Below are positions 53,016-61,799 of a DNA stretch of 64,000 bases, in pieces. Both the position numbers and the translations under genes were made by a program. Source of the stretch: Sphingobacteriales bacterium (lineage in GTDB: Bacteria > Bacteroidota > Bacteroidia > Chitinophagales > Chitinophagaceae); assembly GCA_016235125.1 (NCBI GenBank), contig JACRLZ010000008.1, positions 186,001-250,000 on the forward strand. The letters run 5' to 3'. Position 1 is the stretch's first letter. Each line of letters begins with the position of its first letter. The notes below the pieces were generated by a model, which worked only from the letters and a program-made list of their open reading frames with translations, was not told the origin of the DNA and did not search any database.

Positions 53016-54356
53016 ATGAGCCAACGAAACCCTGCCATATCAAAAGGAATTGACTGGAGTCTGGTTGGAATTTACCTGATACTGGTTGCCATTGGGCTTA
53101 CGGCGATTTTTGCGGCTACTTATAAAGAAGGCGACCCGGTTATTCAGAGTTTTTTGAATTTCAGAACAGATTACAGCAAACAGTTTTATTTTTTTGTCAT
53201 AGGGGCAGTATTGGCATTATTTATTTTACTCACAGATAGTAAATTTTTTGCAGCCACTGCCAATATCGGTTACCTGCTTGGCATAATCTTTTTATTAGTT
53301 GTATTTCCGCTTCATTCGAGAATTAAGGGAACAGAATCGATAATAAAGCTCGGAGCTTTTAACTTTCAACCGGCAGAGTTTTGTAAAATATTTGTAGCCC
53401 TTACCCTTGCCAAATATCTTTCAAGACCCGAAACCGATTTTTCAAAAACCCGTTCACAGCTTATTGCTGCAGCCATAATTTTCTTCCCCGCTGCATTGAC
53501 ATTATTGCAAAGTGAAACCGGCCTTGCTCTTGTTTACCTGTCATTCTTCATTGTAATGTACCGGGAGGGATTGCCATCTGTAATCTTGGTTGCGGGGTTT
53601 TCAGTGGCCGCTTTGATAGTAGCGACCTTATTATTTGAAAAATATACATTGGCCCTTATACTTACGATACTGATGGTGATGGTAGTTTATTTTAATCGGC
53701 GACAGTTTAAACGAAGAAAGACATTGCTGCCAAAAATTATTTTTATATGGGTTGTGTGTGTTGGTATTCAGTTATATGCTGTTCCGTTTGCTTTTAAACA
53801 TTTATTGAAGGGGTACCAAGTGGAAAGAATTTATAGTACAGTGGGGAAAGATATACCCAAAGAATACGAAATTGCTCATGCAGGAGAGTCAGTCAGGAGA
53901 TCGGATAGCAAAAAAGATCCCGGGTATAATGTCCGGCAGTCTAAGATTGCAATAGGCAGTGGCGGAGTATTTGGAAAGGGATTATTAAAAGCAACGCAGA
54001 CGAGGTATGATTTTGTTCCCGAACAGCGTACAGATTTTATCTTTTGCACAGTAGGAGAGGGTTTTGGTTTTACAGGCAGCATTGTTCTGCTTGGTATTTA
54101 TATTATTATGCTTTTACGTATTGTGACTATTGCGGAAAGGCAACGCAGTATTTTCAGCAGGAGCTATGCCTATGGGGTGGCATCTGTTTTCTTCTTTCAT
54201 GTTGCGATTAATATTGCAATGACGGTTGGCCTGGCTCCTGTAATCGGAATACCATTACCCTTTATAAGCTATGGGGGCACTTCATTACTTACTTTTACTA
54301 TTCTCCTTTTTATATTGATAAGGCTTGATGCTGACAGGCAGATGGTGCTTCGCTAA
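53016..54356 (+). CDS. rodA: Peptidoglycan glycosyltransferase RodA
   Basis: 446 residues, 10 or more membrane helices. FFVIGAVLALFILL and FNFQPAEFCKIFVALTLAKYLSR belong to the SEDS core; QTRYDFVPEQRTDFIFCTVGEGFGFTGSI is the periplasmic signature (typical form PE..TDFIF..GEE.GF.G), and PLPFISYGGTSLLTFTI the last helix. It polymerises glycan strands with PBP2. The loop in the middle (GKDIPKEYEIAHAGESVRRSDSKKDPG) is longer than in E. coli RodA. Starts 1 bp after mrdA. Confidence 0.95.
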   Translation: MSQRNPAISKGIDWSLVGIYLILVAIGLTAIFAATYKEGDPVIQSFLNFRTDYSKQFYFFVIGAVLALFILLTDSKFFAATANIGYLLGIIFLLVVFPLHSRIKGTESIIKLGAFNFQPAEFCKIFVALTLAKYLSRPETDFSKTRSQLIAAAIIFFPAALTLLQSETGLALVYLSFFIVMYREGLPSVILVAGFSVAALIVATLLFEKYTLALILTILMVMVVYFNRRQFKRRKTLLPKIIFIWVVCVGIQLYAVPFAFKHLLKGYQVERIYSTVGKDIPKEYEIAHAGESVRRSDSKKDPGYNVRQSKIAIGSGGVFGKGLLKATQTRYDFVPEQRTDFIFCTVGEGFGFTGSIVLLGIYIIMLLRIVTIAERQRSIFSRSYAYGVASVFFFHVAINIAMTVGLAPVIGIPLPFISYGGTSLLTFTILLFILIRLDADRQMVLR

Positions 54357-54382
54357 AGAAGTTGATTTGTATTTTTGATGCT

Positions 54383-55105
54383 ATGAAAATTATCCCGCTT
54401 TCAGAAGGAAAATTTACAGTTGATAAAACGAAGCACTTCATTCCTTTTAATGAAGAAAAGGATAAATTAAATGAAAAAACTACAGGCAGTTTGCTTGTTG
54501 AAATTCAACCTTTCCTTGTTATCACATCAAAAGATATTTTATTGTTTGATACAGGGCTGGGGTTTGAACAAAATGATAAGCTGCAATTACACCAAAACAT
54601 TATTAATGCAGGAATAAATCCTTCTGAAATCACAAGGGTTCTGTTATCTCATTTGCATAAGGATCATGCTGGCGGAATATCTGAAAAGGGTAAGCTTAGT
54701 TTCCCCGAAGCATATTATTATATTCAGCAAAAAGAGCTGTCTTTTGCGCTTGAAAAAGGTTCGCCGTCCTACAATACCGAAGTTTTGAATGTTTTAAAAA
54801 ACTCAAAGCAAGTGATTTTGCTTGATGGTAATGGAGTGATTGACGATTATATCAGGTATGAAATGACGGGTGCTCATTCTCCTTATCACCAGGTTTTTTG
54901 GATTAAAGAAGATTCCCGCATTGTTTTTTTCGGGGGTGATGAAGCCCCGCAATTACAGCAAATGAAACACCGCTTTGTAGCTAAATATGATTTTGATGGG
55001 AAGCAATCAATGGAACTAAGAAAAAGCTGGTGGGAGAAAGGGGAAAGGGAAAAATGGGCTTTTCTTTTTTACCATGATGTGAAAACCCCTTGTTATCAGT
55101 TTTGA
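54383..55105 (+). CDS. Metallo-beta-lactamase fold hydrolase
   Basis: 240 residues from the ATG at 54383; the frame from 54362 starts with TTG. LLSHLHKDHAGGI is the HxHxDH zinc motif (SHLHKDHAG), ILLFDTGLG precedes it, and GAHSPYHQVFW and FFGGDEAP give later metal ligands. Resembles lactonase-like or glyoxalase II-like hydrolases of this fold; the substrate is not identified. It follows rodA by 26 bp and could be read through from the mrd transcript. Confidence 0.85.
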   Translation: MKIIPLSEGKFTVDKTKHFIPFNEEKDKLNEKTTGSLLVEIQPFLVITSKDILLFDTGLGFEQNDKLQLHQNIINAGINPSEITRVLLSHLHKDHAGGISEKGKLSFPEAYYYIQQKELSFALEKGSPSYNTEVLNVLKNSKQVILLDGNGVIDDYIRYEMTGAHSPYHQVFWIKEDSRIVFFGGDEAPQLQQMKHRFVAKYDFDGKQSMELRKSWWEKGEREKWAFLFYHDVKTPCYQF

Positions 55106-55171
55106 AATAAAATGGCCAACTCAAATGAGCCGGCCGTTGCTAACCTATGAAAAACACCAAGATTAAATTCG

Positions 55172-55600
55172 TTATTGAAACATAGCTCTGTTTCTTCTGA
55201 ATGGTTTGTTTTCCATCCTTGCCCTCCGGGTTTCTTTTATTATTTCCAATGCTCTTTGACGGAAATCATCTTCATATATATATACCTTATTAGCTCTCTG
55301 TTCGTCAAGCACCTGTCTGAATTCTGTCCGGTAACGGATACGCAATTCAATTATCTTTTGTTTCAGTATGAGATTATCGCCTCTGAATTCCCGGTGTGTT
55401 TGAGCAAATTCACGGAAATAACGGATAAATACAGGAGTAAACCGTTCCGCTTCATTTTTACTGAGGCTAAGTTTGTTCTGGATATATTCCCTCATTTTTT
55501 CCTGTATCCTGCCTTCCTGCTGCACAGGTTCTTCATTTTGTGCATTGGAAGCAAATCCAAGAGTCAGGAATAAGATCAATATGGAAAACCACTTTTTCAT
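55172..55600 (-). CDS. Small periplasmic helical protein, Spy/LTXXQ-like
   Basis: 142 residues. Signal peptide MKKWFSILILFLTLGFASNA, then a long helix-rich region (KMREYIQNKLSLSKNEAERFTPVFIRYFREFAQTHREFRG and RANKVYIYEDDFRQRALEII). The shape fits Spy/CpxP-like periplasmic helical proteins and the proteins found downstream of ECF sigma modules. Third gene of the sigma module (5-bp gap to the anti-sigma-like gene). Might sense envelope stress; not proven. Confidence 0.72.
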   Translation of the reverse strand: MKKWFSILILFLTLGFASNAQNEEPVQQEGRIQEKMREYIQNKLSLSKNEAERFTPVFIRYFREFAQTHREFRGDNLILKQKIIELRIRYRTEFRQVLDEQRANKVYIYEDDFRQRALEIIKETRRARMENKPFRRNRAMFQ

Positions 55601-55605
55601 TTTTC

Positions 55606-56367
55606 TCAGTTTGTCATCAATACATCCTGAAGATCTTCAGTTTGTTCCTGGAAATCTTTCAGTTCTTCATCAGAAATATCACGCAAAAGTTCTTTGATTT
55701 CTTTTGTCTTACTATCCGCATTCACATCAGCTGTTTCTTTTCCACTCATACCTGCATCAATAAAATCTATCAGATTATCTTTCTGCTGCTCATCCATTTT
55801 CATTACATCCTTTTTAACCTGGGCAAAAATCCTTTCATCAGATTCTTTTTTATTATTTGTCAGAATAAAACCAGTAATTGCTACAATGCCAACAACAATG
55901 GCTGCTGCTGCATAGCGGAACCATCTGCGATGAGTAATGGAAATGACTTTTGTTTCTTTTTTTGCAGCATTTTCACTAAGAGAATTAAAGTATCCTTGCG
56001 GAACACTATACGGCATTTCTTTTTTCAGGCCACTAAGCAATGGTGAAATACTTTCCAGTTCTTCTTTTGCAGTTTGGTGGTCACTGCTTTCACGGACAGC
56101 TGCCATCAATTTTTCCTGAAGCAAATCAAAATAACCAGCGGGAACTGAATAAGGCATTTCCCTTGAAATATTACTCAATAATGGGGATAAGAAACTTATT
56201 TCATCGGAAGCAGAAACAGTTTGCATTGTTTTAATTCTGTTCAATACTTGTGAAGCCAATCCTTCAAAATATCCTTCAGGAGTACTGTAAATGTTTTGAG
56301 AGGGAAATTTTGCCAAACTGCTGTTCAGTTCTATCAATTCTTGCAATATGTTGTTATTCTGTGCCAT
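55606..56367 (-). CDS. Anti-sigma-like membrane protein with three YSxPxGYF repeats
   Basis: 253 residues, one membrane helix at about 150-170 (RYAAAAIVVGIVAITGFIL). The cytoplasmic part has three copies of a motif: YSTPEGYF (27-34), YSVPAGYF (73-80) and YSVPQGYF (120-127), each followed by a leucine-rich helix and 46-47 residues apart. The periplasmic tail is acidic (KELLRDISDEELKDFQEQTED). Position directly after an ECF sigma gene and membrane topology suggest an anti-sigma factor, without a zinc motif. The repeats could bind several sigma copies or different partners. Confidence 0.75.
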   Translation of the reverse strand: MAQNNNILQELIELNSSLAKFPSQNIYSTPEGYFEGLASQVLNRIKTMQTVSASDEISFLSPLLSNISREMPYSVPAGYFDLLQEKLMAAVRESSDHQTAKEELESISPLLSGLKKEMPYSVPQGYFNSLSENAAKKETKVISITHRRWFRYAAAAIVVGIVAITGFILTNNKKESDERIFAQVKKDVMKMDEQQKDNLIDFIDAGMSGKETADVNADSKTKEIKELLRDISDEELKDFQEQTEDLQDVLMTN

Positions 56368-56403
56368 TTATGCCTTTTTAGGACATATTTCGATTTTCAA
56401 AGT

Positions 56404-56958
56404 TTAATGATTTAGCATATAATCTTCAATTTTTTTCACGGCATGATGATAGCTGGCTTTCAGGGCTCCCTCGCTGGTTTCCAATACACGGCTCATTTCC
56501 TCGTATGGCATTTCGTCGTAATACCGCAAAGTAAATACAACTTTTTGTTTATCAGGCAATTGCTGAATTGCCAATTGTAGCTTCCATTCAAGTCGATTAG
56601 CATCAAAATGCTTATCAGCCTTTATTTTATTGCTCAGGCCGCTTTCTACATCGCTTAGACTTACAGCGGTCCTTTTTTTAAGCTGCTCCAGGTATGTAAG
56701 GCACTCGTTGGTGGCTATCCGGTAAAGCCAGGTATAAAGTTGGCTGTCTTCCCGGAAGTTTTCCAACCCATTCCATACACGGATTAATACGTTTTGCAGC
56801 ACATCATTTGCGTCTTCATGCTCAATCACCATACGCCGGATATGCCAATATAGTTTCTCCTGGTACTTTTTAATAATTACTGTATACGCTTTTTCTTTAG
56901 TAACAGGGTTACGGAACTGTACAAGTAATTCGCTATCGCTTGTTGTGGTCAGGGACAT
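56404..56958 (-). CDS. ECF RNA polymerase sigma factor
   Basis: 184 residues. Region 2 (AYTVIIKKYQEKLYWHIRRMVIEHEDANDVLQNVLIRVWNGLENF) and region 4 (FTLRYYDEMPYEEMSRVLETSEGALKASYHHAVKKIEDYML) are complete. Downstream, 36 bp away, is the anti-sigma-like protein gene. It differs from the SigK-type factor at 24706 in sequence and in its partner. Probably responds to envelope or extracellular signals. Confidence 0.93.
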   Translation of the reverse strand: MSLTTTSDSELLVQFRNPVTKEKAYTVIIKKYQEKLYWHIRRMVIEHEDANDVLQNVLIRVWNGLENFREDSQLYTWLYRIATNECLTYLEQLKKRTAVSLSDVESGLSNKIKADKHFDANRLEWKLQLAIQQLPDKQKVVFTLRYYDEMPYEEMSRVLETSEGALKASYHHAVKKIEDYMLNH

Positions 56959-57022
56959 TGTCGGGGCTTTGGTTCGGTTAGAATATTGGAAATGCCTTTT
57001 GTTTAAATAGTATTTTTCCCAT

Positions 57023-57061
57023 TAAAAATAGAAAAGCAGGCTCATTTTTGAAAGAACCTGC
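57023..57061 (-). terminator. Terminator after the transketolase gene
   Basis: On the minus strand GCAGGTTC, 10-base loop, GAGCCTGC (57061-57036; one T-G wobble), followed by TTTTCTATTTTT. Confidence 0.75.
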
Positions 57062-57083
57062 AGGAATAATTTAAAACAAACTA

Positions 57084-58049
57084 TTAACCATTATTTTTCC
57101 GGTTTAAAACTTTTTCTGCAGCGGTAATAATGTCCGGTATATCCAAGCCATATTTTTTCAGCAATTGAGCAGGAGTGCCGCTTTCGCCAAAAGTATCTTT
57201 GGTGCCAACATATTCAATAGGAACCGGAAAATTCTTTGCAGCACATTGAGCAATTGAATCTCCTAATCCTCCAATGATATTATGTTCTTCTGCTGTTACT
57301 GCGCATTTGGTTTTGCGAAGCGATTTTATAACAGCATTTTCATCAAGAGGTTTTATGGTATGAATATTTATCACTTCCACACTTATTCCTTTCTCCTGTA
57401 AAATAACGCCTGCCTGTATTGCATTCCATACCAGATGCCCACAGGCGAAAATGGAAACATCAGTGCCTTCAGAAAAAATTTGTGCTTCACCTATTTCGAA
57501 ATCATCTTCTTTGCTAAAAATAGGCCATGAGGGGCGGCCAAACCGGAGATATACGGGTCCCTTATGATCAGCAATAGCAACAGTTGCTTTTTTTGTTTGG
57601 GTATAATCGCAGGGAACGATCACCGTCATACCGGGCAACATTTTCATCAAGCCGATATCTTCCAATATCTGATGTGTGGCGCCGTCTTCACCTAATGTCA
57701 ATCCGGCATGAGAGGCACAGATTTTTACATTCTTCTCGCTGTATGCTATACTTTGGCGAATCTGGTCATATACTCTGCCAGTTGAAAAATTTGCAAATGT
57801 TGTTGTATAAGGGATTTTACCGCCGATAGTCAATCCTGCAGCTATGCCCATCATGTTTGCTTCTGCAATACCACATTGATAAAAACGATCAGGAAACTCC
57901 TTCATAAACTGGTTCAGCTTCAACGAACCAGCCAGGTCTGCTGTTAACGCTACTATGTTTGGGTTTTTCCTTGCCGCTTCTACAATGCCATCGCCAAATC
58001 CGCTGCGGGTATCTTTATTTCCGGTAGATTGAATTTCCTTTAATACCAT
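57084..58049 (-). CDS. Transketolase, C-terminal half (split subunit)
   Basis: 321 residues. DGIVEAARKNPNIVALTADLAGSLKLNQFMKEFPDRFYQCGIAEANMMGIAAGLTIGGKIPY opens the pyrimidine-binding domain, and CASHAGLTLGEDGATHQILEDIGLMKMLP is the transketolase motif region; the C-terminal domain ends ESGTPAQLLKKYGL. The N-terminal half (thiamine-diphosphate domain) is not adjacent on either side, although split transketolases usually occur as an N-C pair. Works with an unlinked N-half in the pentose phosphate pathway. It lies between a sigma module and galE. Confidence 0.9.
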   Translation of the reverse strand: MVLKEIQSTGNKDTRSGFGDGIVEAARKNPNIVALTADLAGSLKLNQFMKEFPDRFYQCGIAEANMMGIAAGLTIGGKIPYTTTFANFSTGRVYDQIRQSIAYSEKNVKICASHAGLTLGEDGATHQILEDIGLMKMLPGMTVIVPCDYTQTKKATVAIADHKGPVYLRFGRPSWPIFSKEDDFEIGEAQIFSEGTDVSIFACGHLVWNAIQAGVILQEKGISVEVINIHTIKPLDENAVIKSLRKTKCAVTAEEHNIIGGLGDSIAQCAAKNFPVPIEYVGTKDTFGESGTPAQLLKKYGLDIPDIITAAEKVLNRKNNG

Positions 58050-58123
58050 GAATTAAATAATTAAGATGGGCAAATGTAGTGGTTAGGCATGAATGCTGGT
58101 GTAGGAAAAATGGGTGGGGGAAA

Positions 58124-59179
58124 TTAGTTGAGTTCACCCGGCTGGCTGCTAAAAACAGTTTCATCGGCTTTTAATCTTTGCTCCCATTTCCAGGCCGATA
58201 ACATGATATCTTCAAGGCTGAACCGGGGCTTCCATCCAAGCATTTTGTTCGCAAGATCATTATTGGCATACACAGCAACTACATCGCCAGGCCGGCGTGG
58301 ACCGATCTCGTAATTTAGTTTTACCCCACTTACTTTTTCAAATGCCCCGATCGCCTCCAGTACTGTCACACCTGTTCCGGTACCGAGATTGAATATTTCA
58401 CAGGGTTTTTCACTTCTTTCACTCTCCAGGTATCTTAAAGACAAAGTATGCGCAGCAGCAAGGTCGCAGATATGAATGAAATCCCGGATGCAGGATCCGT
58501 CTCTTGTATCATAATCGTTCCCGTAAACAAACATTTTTGGAATTCTGCCGATAGCTGTTTGTGTAATGGCGGGAACTAGGTTGGAGGGATTACCTATCGG
58601 CATTTCCCCAATGATGGATGAGGGATGGGCCCCGGCAGGGTTAAAATATCTTAAAAGCACACAGTCTATACCTGTGCTGTTGGCAAACTCATTTACGATC
58701 TGTTCGCCCATTTGTTTAGTGGCTCCATAGGGAGACTCTGCCGGTTTTAACGGTGTTTCTTCTGTTACCGGAATTTTATCTGCATTTCCATATACTGAAC
58801 AGGAAGACGAAAAGACAAAATGGGGTGTTTGAAATTCCTGAACGCATTTTAAAAGATTGATCAGTGAAAACAAATTGTTTTCAAAATACATCAGTGGTTC
58901 ACGAACCGATTCTTCAACTGTTTTATAAGCTGCAAAGTGAATGATACCACTTATATCATCATTTTCCTCGAAAATGGCATGGGTATCATCAAAATTGCAA
59001 AGGTCTACTTTGTAGTTCTTTATTTTTTTCCCGGTGATGGCTTCTGCACCTAACAAAATGACAGGATTTGATCTTGAATTATTATCAACAGAAATAACAT
59101 CATATCCGTTTTCAACAAGATCGACAATGGTGTGGGAGCCGATATACCCGCAACCTCCGGTTACTAAAATCTTAGCCAT
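58124..59179 (-). CDS. galE: UDP-glucose 4-epimerase
   Basis: 351 residues from ATG at 59179. KILVTGGCGYIGSHTIVDL is the NAD-binding GxxGxxG, SSSCSVYGNADKIPV and PYGATKQMGEQI hold the Ser-Tyr-Lys catalytic set (YxxxK), and GSCIRDFIHICDLA follows. Interconverts UDP-glucose and UDP-galactose for envelope polysaccharides. Five residues upstream (MSGFF) also read open, but that start lies in the terminator. No gal operon partner is nearby. Confidence 0.95.
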   Translation of the reverse strand: MAKILVTGGCGYIGSHTIVDLVENGYDVISVDNNSRSNPVILLGAEAITGKKIKNYKVDLCNFDDTHAIFEENDDISGIIHFAAYKTVEESVREPLMYFENNLFSLINLLKCVQEFQTPHFVFSSSCSVYGNADKIPVTEETPLKPAESPYGATKQMGEQIVNEFANSTGIDCVLLRYFNPAGAHPSSIIGEMPIGNPSNLVPAITQTAIGRIPKMFVYGNDYDTRDGSCIRDFIHICDLAAAHTLSLRYLESERSEKPCEIFNLGTGTGVTVLEAIGAFEKVSGVKLNYEIGPRRPGDVVAVYANNDLANKMLGWKPRFSLEDIMLSAWKWEQRLKADETVFSSQPGELN

Positions 59180-59209
59180 AAAAAATCCCGACAAAAGTCA
59201 GGATTTTTT
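59180..59209 (-). terminator. Terminator between the PiT and galE genes
   Basis: AAAAAATCC, one mismatch, GAC, loop AAAA, GTC, GGATTTTTT (59180-59209): long hairpin with U-run on either strand. Ends the PiT transcript just before galE. Confidence 0.8.
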
Positions 59210-59230
59210 GGCAATAAGATTAAACATTCA

Positions 59231-60946
59231 TCATCTGTCGAAAAATTGGACAATATAGTAAACTCCGGCGGCCAGCAACCCGCTGACAGGAATGGTAAGA
59301 ATCCATGCCCAAAGAAGATTTACCGTTACTCCCCAGCGAACTGCAGATAACCGCTTGGTGGCGCCTACTCCGATTATACTTCCGGTAATGGTATGTGTGG
59401 TAGAAACAGGTATACCCATCTGTCCGGTAAAGAAAAGGGTATAAGCGCCGGCTGTTTCAGCCGACACTCCTTCAAGCGGGGTTACTTTGGTAATTTTTGT
59501 TCCCATTGTTTTTACAATCTTCCATCCTCCGCTTAAAGTTCCGAGGCCAATAGCAAGATAACAGGCGATGGGAACCCAATTGGGTAAATGGCTAAAATCC
59601 TGTATTGTACCACTGGCAATAAGTGCTGCCCCGATGATGCCCATTACCTTTTGTGCATCGTTACCGCCATGACCAATACTGAAAGCTGCTGAACTGAATA
59701 GCTGTAATTTTTTAAACATCATACCCATGCGTCGGGCAGTAGGATTTTTTATTTTTTCAGAATACAGGTAAACAAGGCAGAAAACAATCGAGATTCCGAC
59801 AATGCCCCAGGAAATAATTCTGTTATCAGCTTTCAGAATATCATTTTTAAATGTTTTTTCAATACTGAAAGATGATATTTTCTTTTTTACGAGTTCCAAA
59901 TTCTTTTCCCGGATCGGATAAATGCCATGAATCGCCGTCATAGCGCTGTCAAGCGAAATTTTTTTATCAAGATAAAGCTGAAGGGGTGTTTTGTAATCTT
60001 CAGTAAGTCTTTTGGCTTTTGCAAATTCTTTGGCTTTGTCGTCGTCCTGCACAGATTGTGCTTCAAGAATAAGATAATCATTTGCGTTCCTGACAACATC
60101 TTTTAACCGGCTCACCTCAATTTCCTTTAACCAGCCTTTATCATATGCTTCTTTAGCAATGTTGTCTGCCCCCAGCTTATCATAAGATGATATAAGGGGT
60201 TTGATATGATTGAAATTCACCATCGCTTGTTCCAGCTTTTTTTTAGCTGACGCCAGATCAGCTATTAATGCGCTATCGCCAGGTTTGGTGTCAATTTTTT
60301 CATTGGCCGAAGCAATATCTTTATTGTATTTATCTATTTTGAAAAATTTTCCCAGATTCTCCTGCATTTTATCATTCTCAAACTTATCGAAAAGGAAAAA
60401 AGTAATGATGGTAGCAACGGCTATAATACCCAGCCGCATCCATATATTTCTCATAACAGTGACAATGGTAATGAATATGGACACAACCATTCCAATCAGG
60501 GGAGCAAGAAAAATAAACAGAATAGTTTTAAGGATAATCTGGCTTTCCACGATTTTACCCCAGGAAACACCCCATCCCTTTGTCATAATAGCATGAGTGA
60601 TGGCAGCTCCGGCAAACCCTCCAATCAGCGTATGAGAGGAAGAAGAAGGGATACCATACCACCAGGTTATGAGGTTCCAAATAATAGCACCTATGATGCC
60701 GGAAAGAATTACGGGAAGAGTGATAAATTCTTTGTTAACTGTTTTACTGATAGTATTAGCCACGGCATGATCCTGAAAAATCCAGTAGGCTACAAAATTG
60801 AACATGGCTGCCCATAAAACCGCCTGCACCGGTGTAAGCACTTTAGTGGAAACGATTGTAGCAATGGAATTAGCTGCATCATGAAATCCGTTTATATAAT
60901 CAAAGGCCAGCGCCAGAATTATTATGGTGATAACTATTGAAGTCAT
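59231..60946 (-). CDS. pit: Inorganic phosphate transporter (PiT family)
   Basis: 571 residues. GFHDAANSIAT near the N-terminus and GHGGNDAQKVMGIIG near residue 430 are the PiT signature repeats; GIPSSSSHTLIGG and GIPVSTTHTITGSIIG are the matching second pair. It imports phosphate driven by cation gradient. Between the two membrane halves lies a hydrophilic, helical insert of about 190 residues (188-377), bigger than in E. coli PitA. The DUF47 gene lies 54 bp upstream and the phosphate-type porin is divergent beyond it. Transcribed after DUF47 in the same direction. Confidence 0.93.
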   Translation of the reverse strand: MTSIVITIIILALAFDYINGFHDAANSIATIVSTKVLTPVQAVLWAAMFNFVAYWIFQDHAVANTISKTVNKEFITLPVILSGIIGAIIWNLITWWYGIPSSSSHTLIGGFAGAAITHAIMTKGWGVSWGKIVESQIILKTILFIFLAPLIGMVVSIFITIVTVMRNIWMRLGIIAVATIITFFLFDKFENDKMQENLGKFFKIDKYNKDIASANEKIDTKPGDSALIADLASAKKKLEQAMVNFNHIKPLISSYDKLGADNIAKEAYDKGWLKEIEVSRLKDVVRNANDYLILEAQSVQDDDKAKEFAKAKRLTEDYKTPLQLYLDKKISLDSAMTAIHGIYPIREKNLELVKKKISSFSIEKTFKNDILKADNRIISWGIVGISIVFCLVYLYSEKIKNPTARRMGMMFKKLQLFSSAAFSIGHGGNDAQKVMGIIGAALIASGTIQDFSHLPNWVPIACYLAIGLGTLSGGWKIVKTMGTKITKVTPLEGVSAETAGAYTLFFTGQMGIPVSTTHTITGSIIGVGATKRLSAVRWGVTVNLLWAWILTIPVSGLLAAGVYYIVQFFDR

Positions 60947-61000
60947 ACAGAGAAAGTTTTAGGGGAAAGCCAGTGAAAATGAATGCATCTTTTTATCCGG

Positions 61001-61648
61001 CTATGCATATTTAATAATAATGGATTCTATCACATTACTTACATCTTCACATTTATCTGTCACAATTTCCATCACCTGGTAGATGTCTCTTTTCTTGATT
61101 ACTTCTTTGGCATCTGATTCAGTATTGAAAAGACGGTCGATACTGAAATCCAGGATATCATCTCCCTGGTTTTCGATACTGTTGATCTTTACCAGGGCTT
61201 CAGTAATATTCCGCATATTCTTCATATTCCTCAGTTCATATATAGCCACCTTTACATATTTGGCGCCTTCTTCTATCAGTTCAGAAAATTTATGCATACC
61301 CGGGTCATTGGGATTGATCTTGTAGAAATTGATCTTTTTTGCGGCTGCATATATGTAGTCGGCCACATCATCCAGAGAAGCAGCCAGGTAGTGAATATCT
61401 TCCCTGTCAAACGGAGTAATAAAATTTCTACCGAGTTCCGTAAATATATGGTGTGTTAATTCATCATTGGCATGTTCCAGGTCTTCCAATTGAATGATTA
61501 AGGCGCCTCTTTTATCAAAATCGGATTCACCCACTACATGTCTCAGAAGGGTTCCCATTTTGGCCGCATTATCCGCCACTTTTTCAAAGAGTTCATAAAA
61601 GATCCTGTTCTTCGGCATGAAGATTTTAAGCAGTGTGTTAAGTGCCAT
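61001..61648 (-). CDS. DUF47 (PhoU-like) protein, partner of PiT
   Basis: 215 residues, helical. LKIFMPKNRIFYELFEKVADNAAKMG opens the domain; EDLEHANDELTHHIFTELGRNFITPFDREDIHYLAASLDDVADYIYAAAKKINFY is the conserved core, with repeats resembling PhoU three-helix bundles. DUF47 genes regularly sit with PiT-type transporters and are thought to control them. It is upstream of the PiT gene in the same orientation (54-bp gap), so cotranscription is probable. Confidence 0.9.
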   Translation of the reverse strand: MALNTLLKIFMPKNRIFYELFEKVADNAAKMGTLLRHVVGESDFDKRGALIIQLEDLEHANDELTHHIFTELGRNFITPFDREDIHYLAASLDDVADYIYAAAKKINFYKINPNDPGMHKFSELIEEGAKYVKVAIYELRNMKNMRNITEALVKINSIENQGDDILDFSIDRLFNTESDAKEVIKKRDIYQVMEIVTDKCEDVSNVIESIIIKYA

Positions 61649-61799
61649 TTTTTTGATTTTAACTGGTTGCGAAAATACGGGCGGATTAATGTCCGTGGTC
61701 CGGGTAAGGAGAATTAATAATAAATTAATATTGAAATAAAATTAAGGTAACCATTCAATAATAAACATTTTATATTGCACCAATTTTTAAAGGGTCCCT

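Noticed and set aside
55106..55171. Terminator after the metallo-hydrolase gene
   Set aside because: GGCC/GGCC pairs are present but the stem is broken by mismatches and no T-run follows.
55540..56046. 168-codon open frame opposite the anti-sigma-like gene
   Set aside because: Low-complexity Phe/Ile-rich translation that mirrors the real gene on the other strand.
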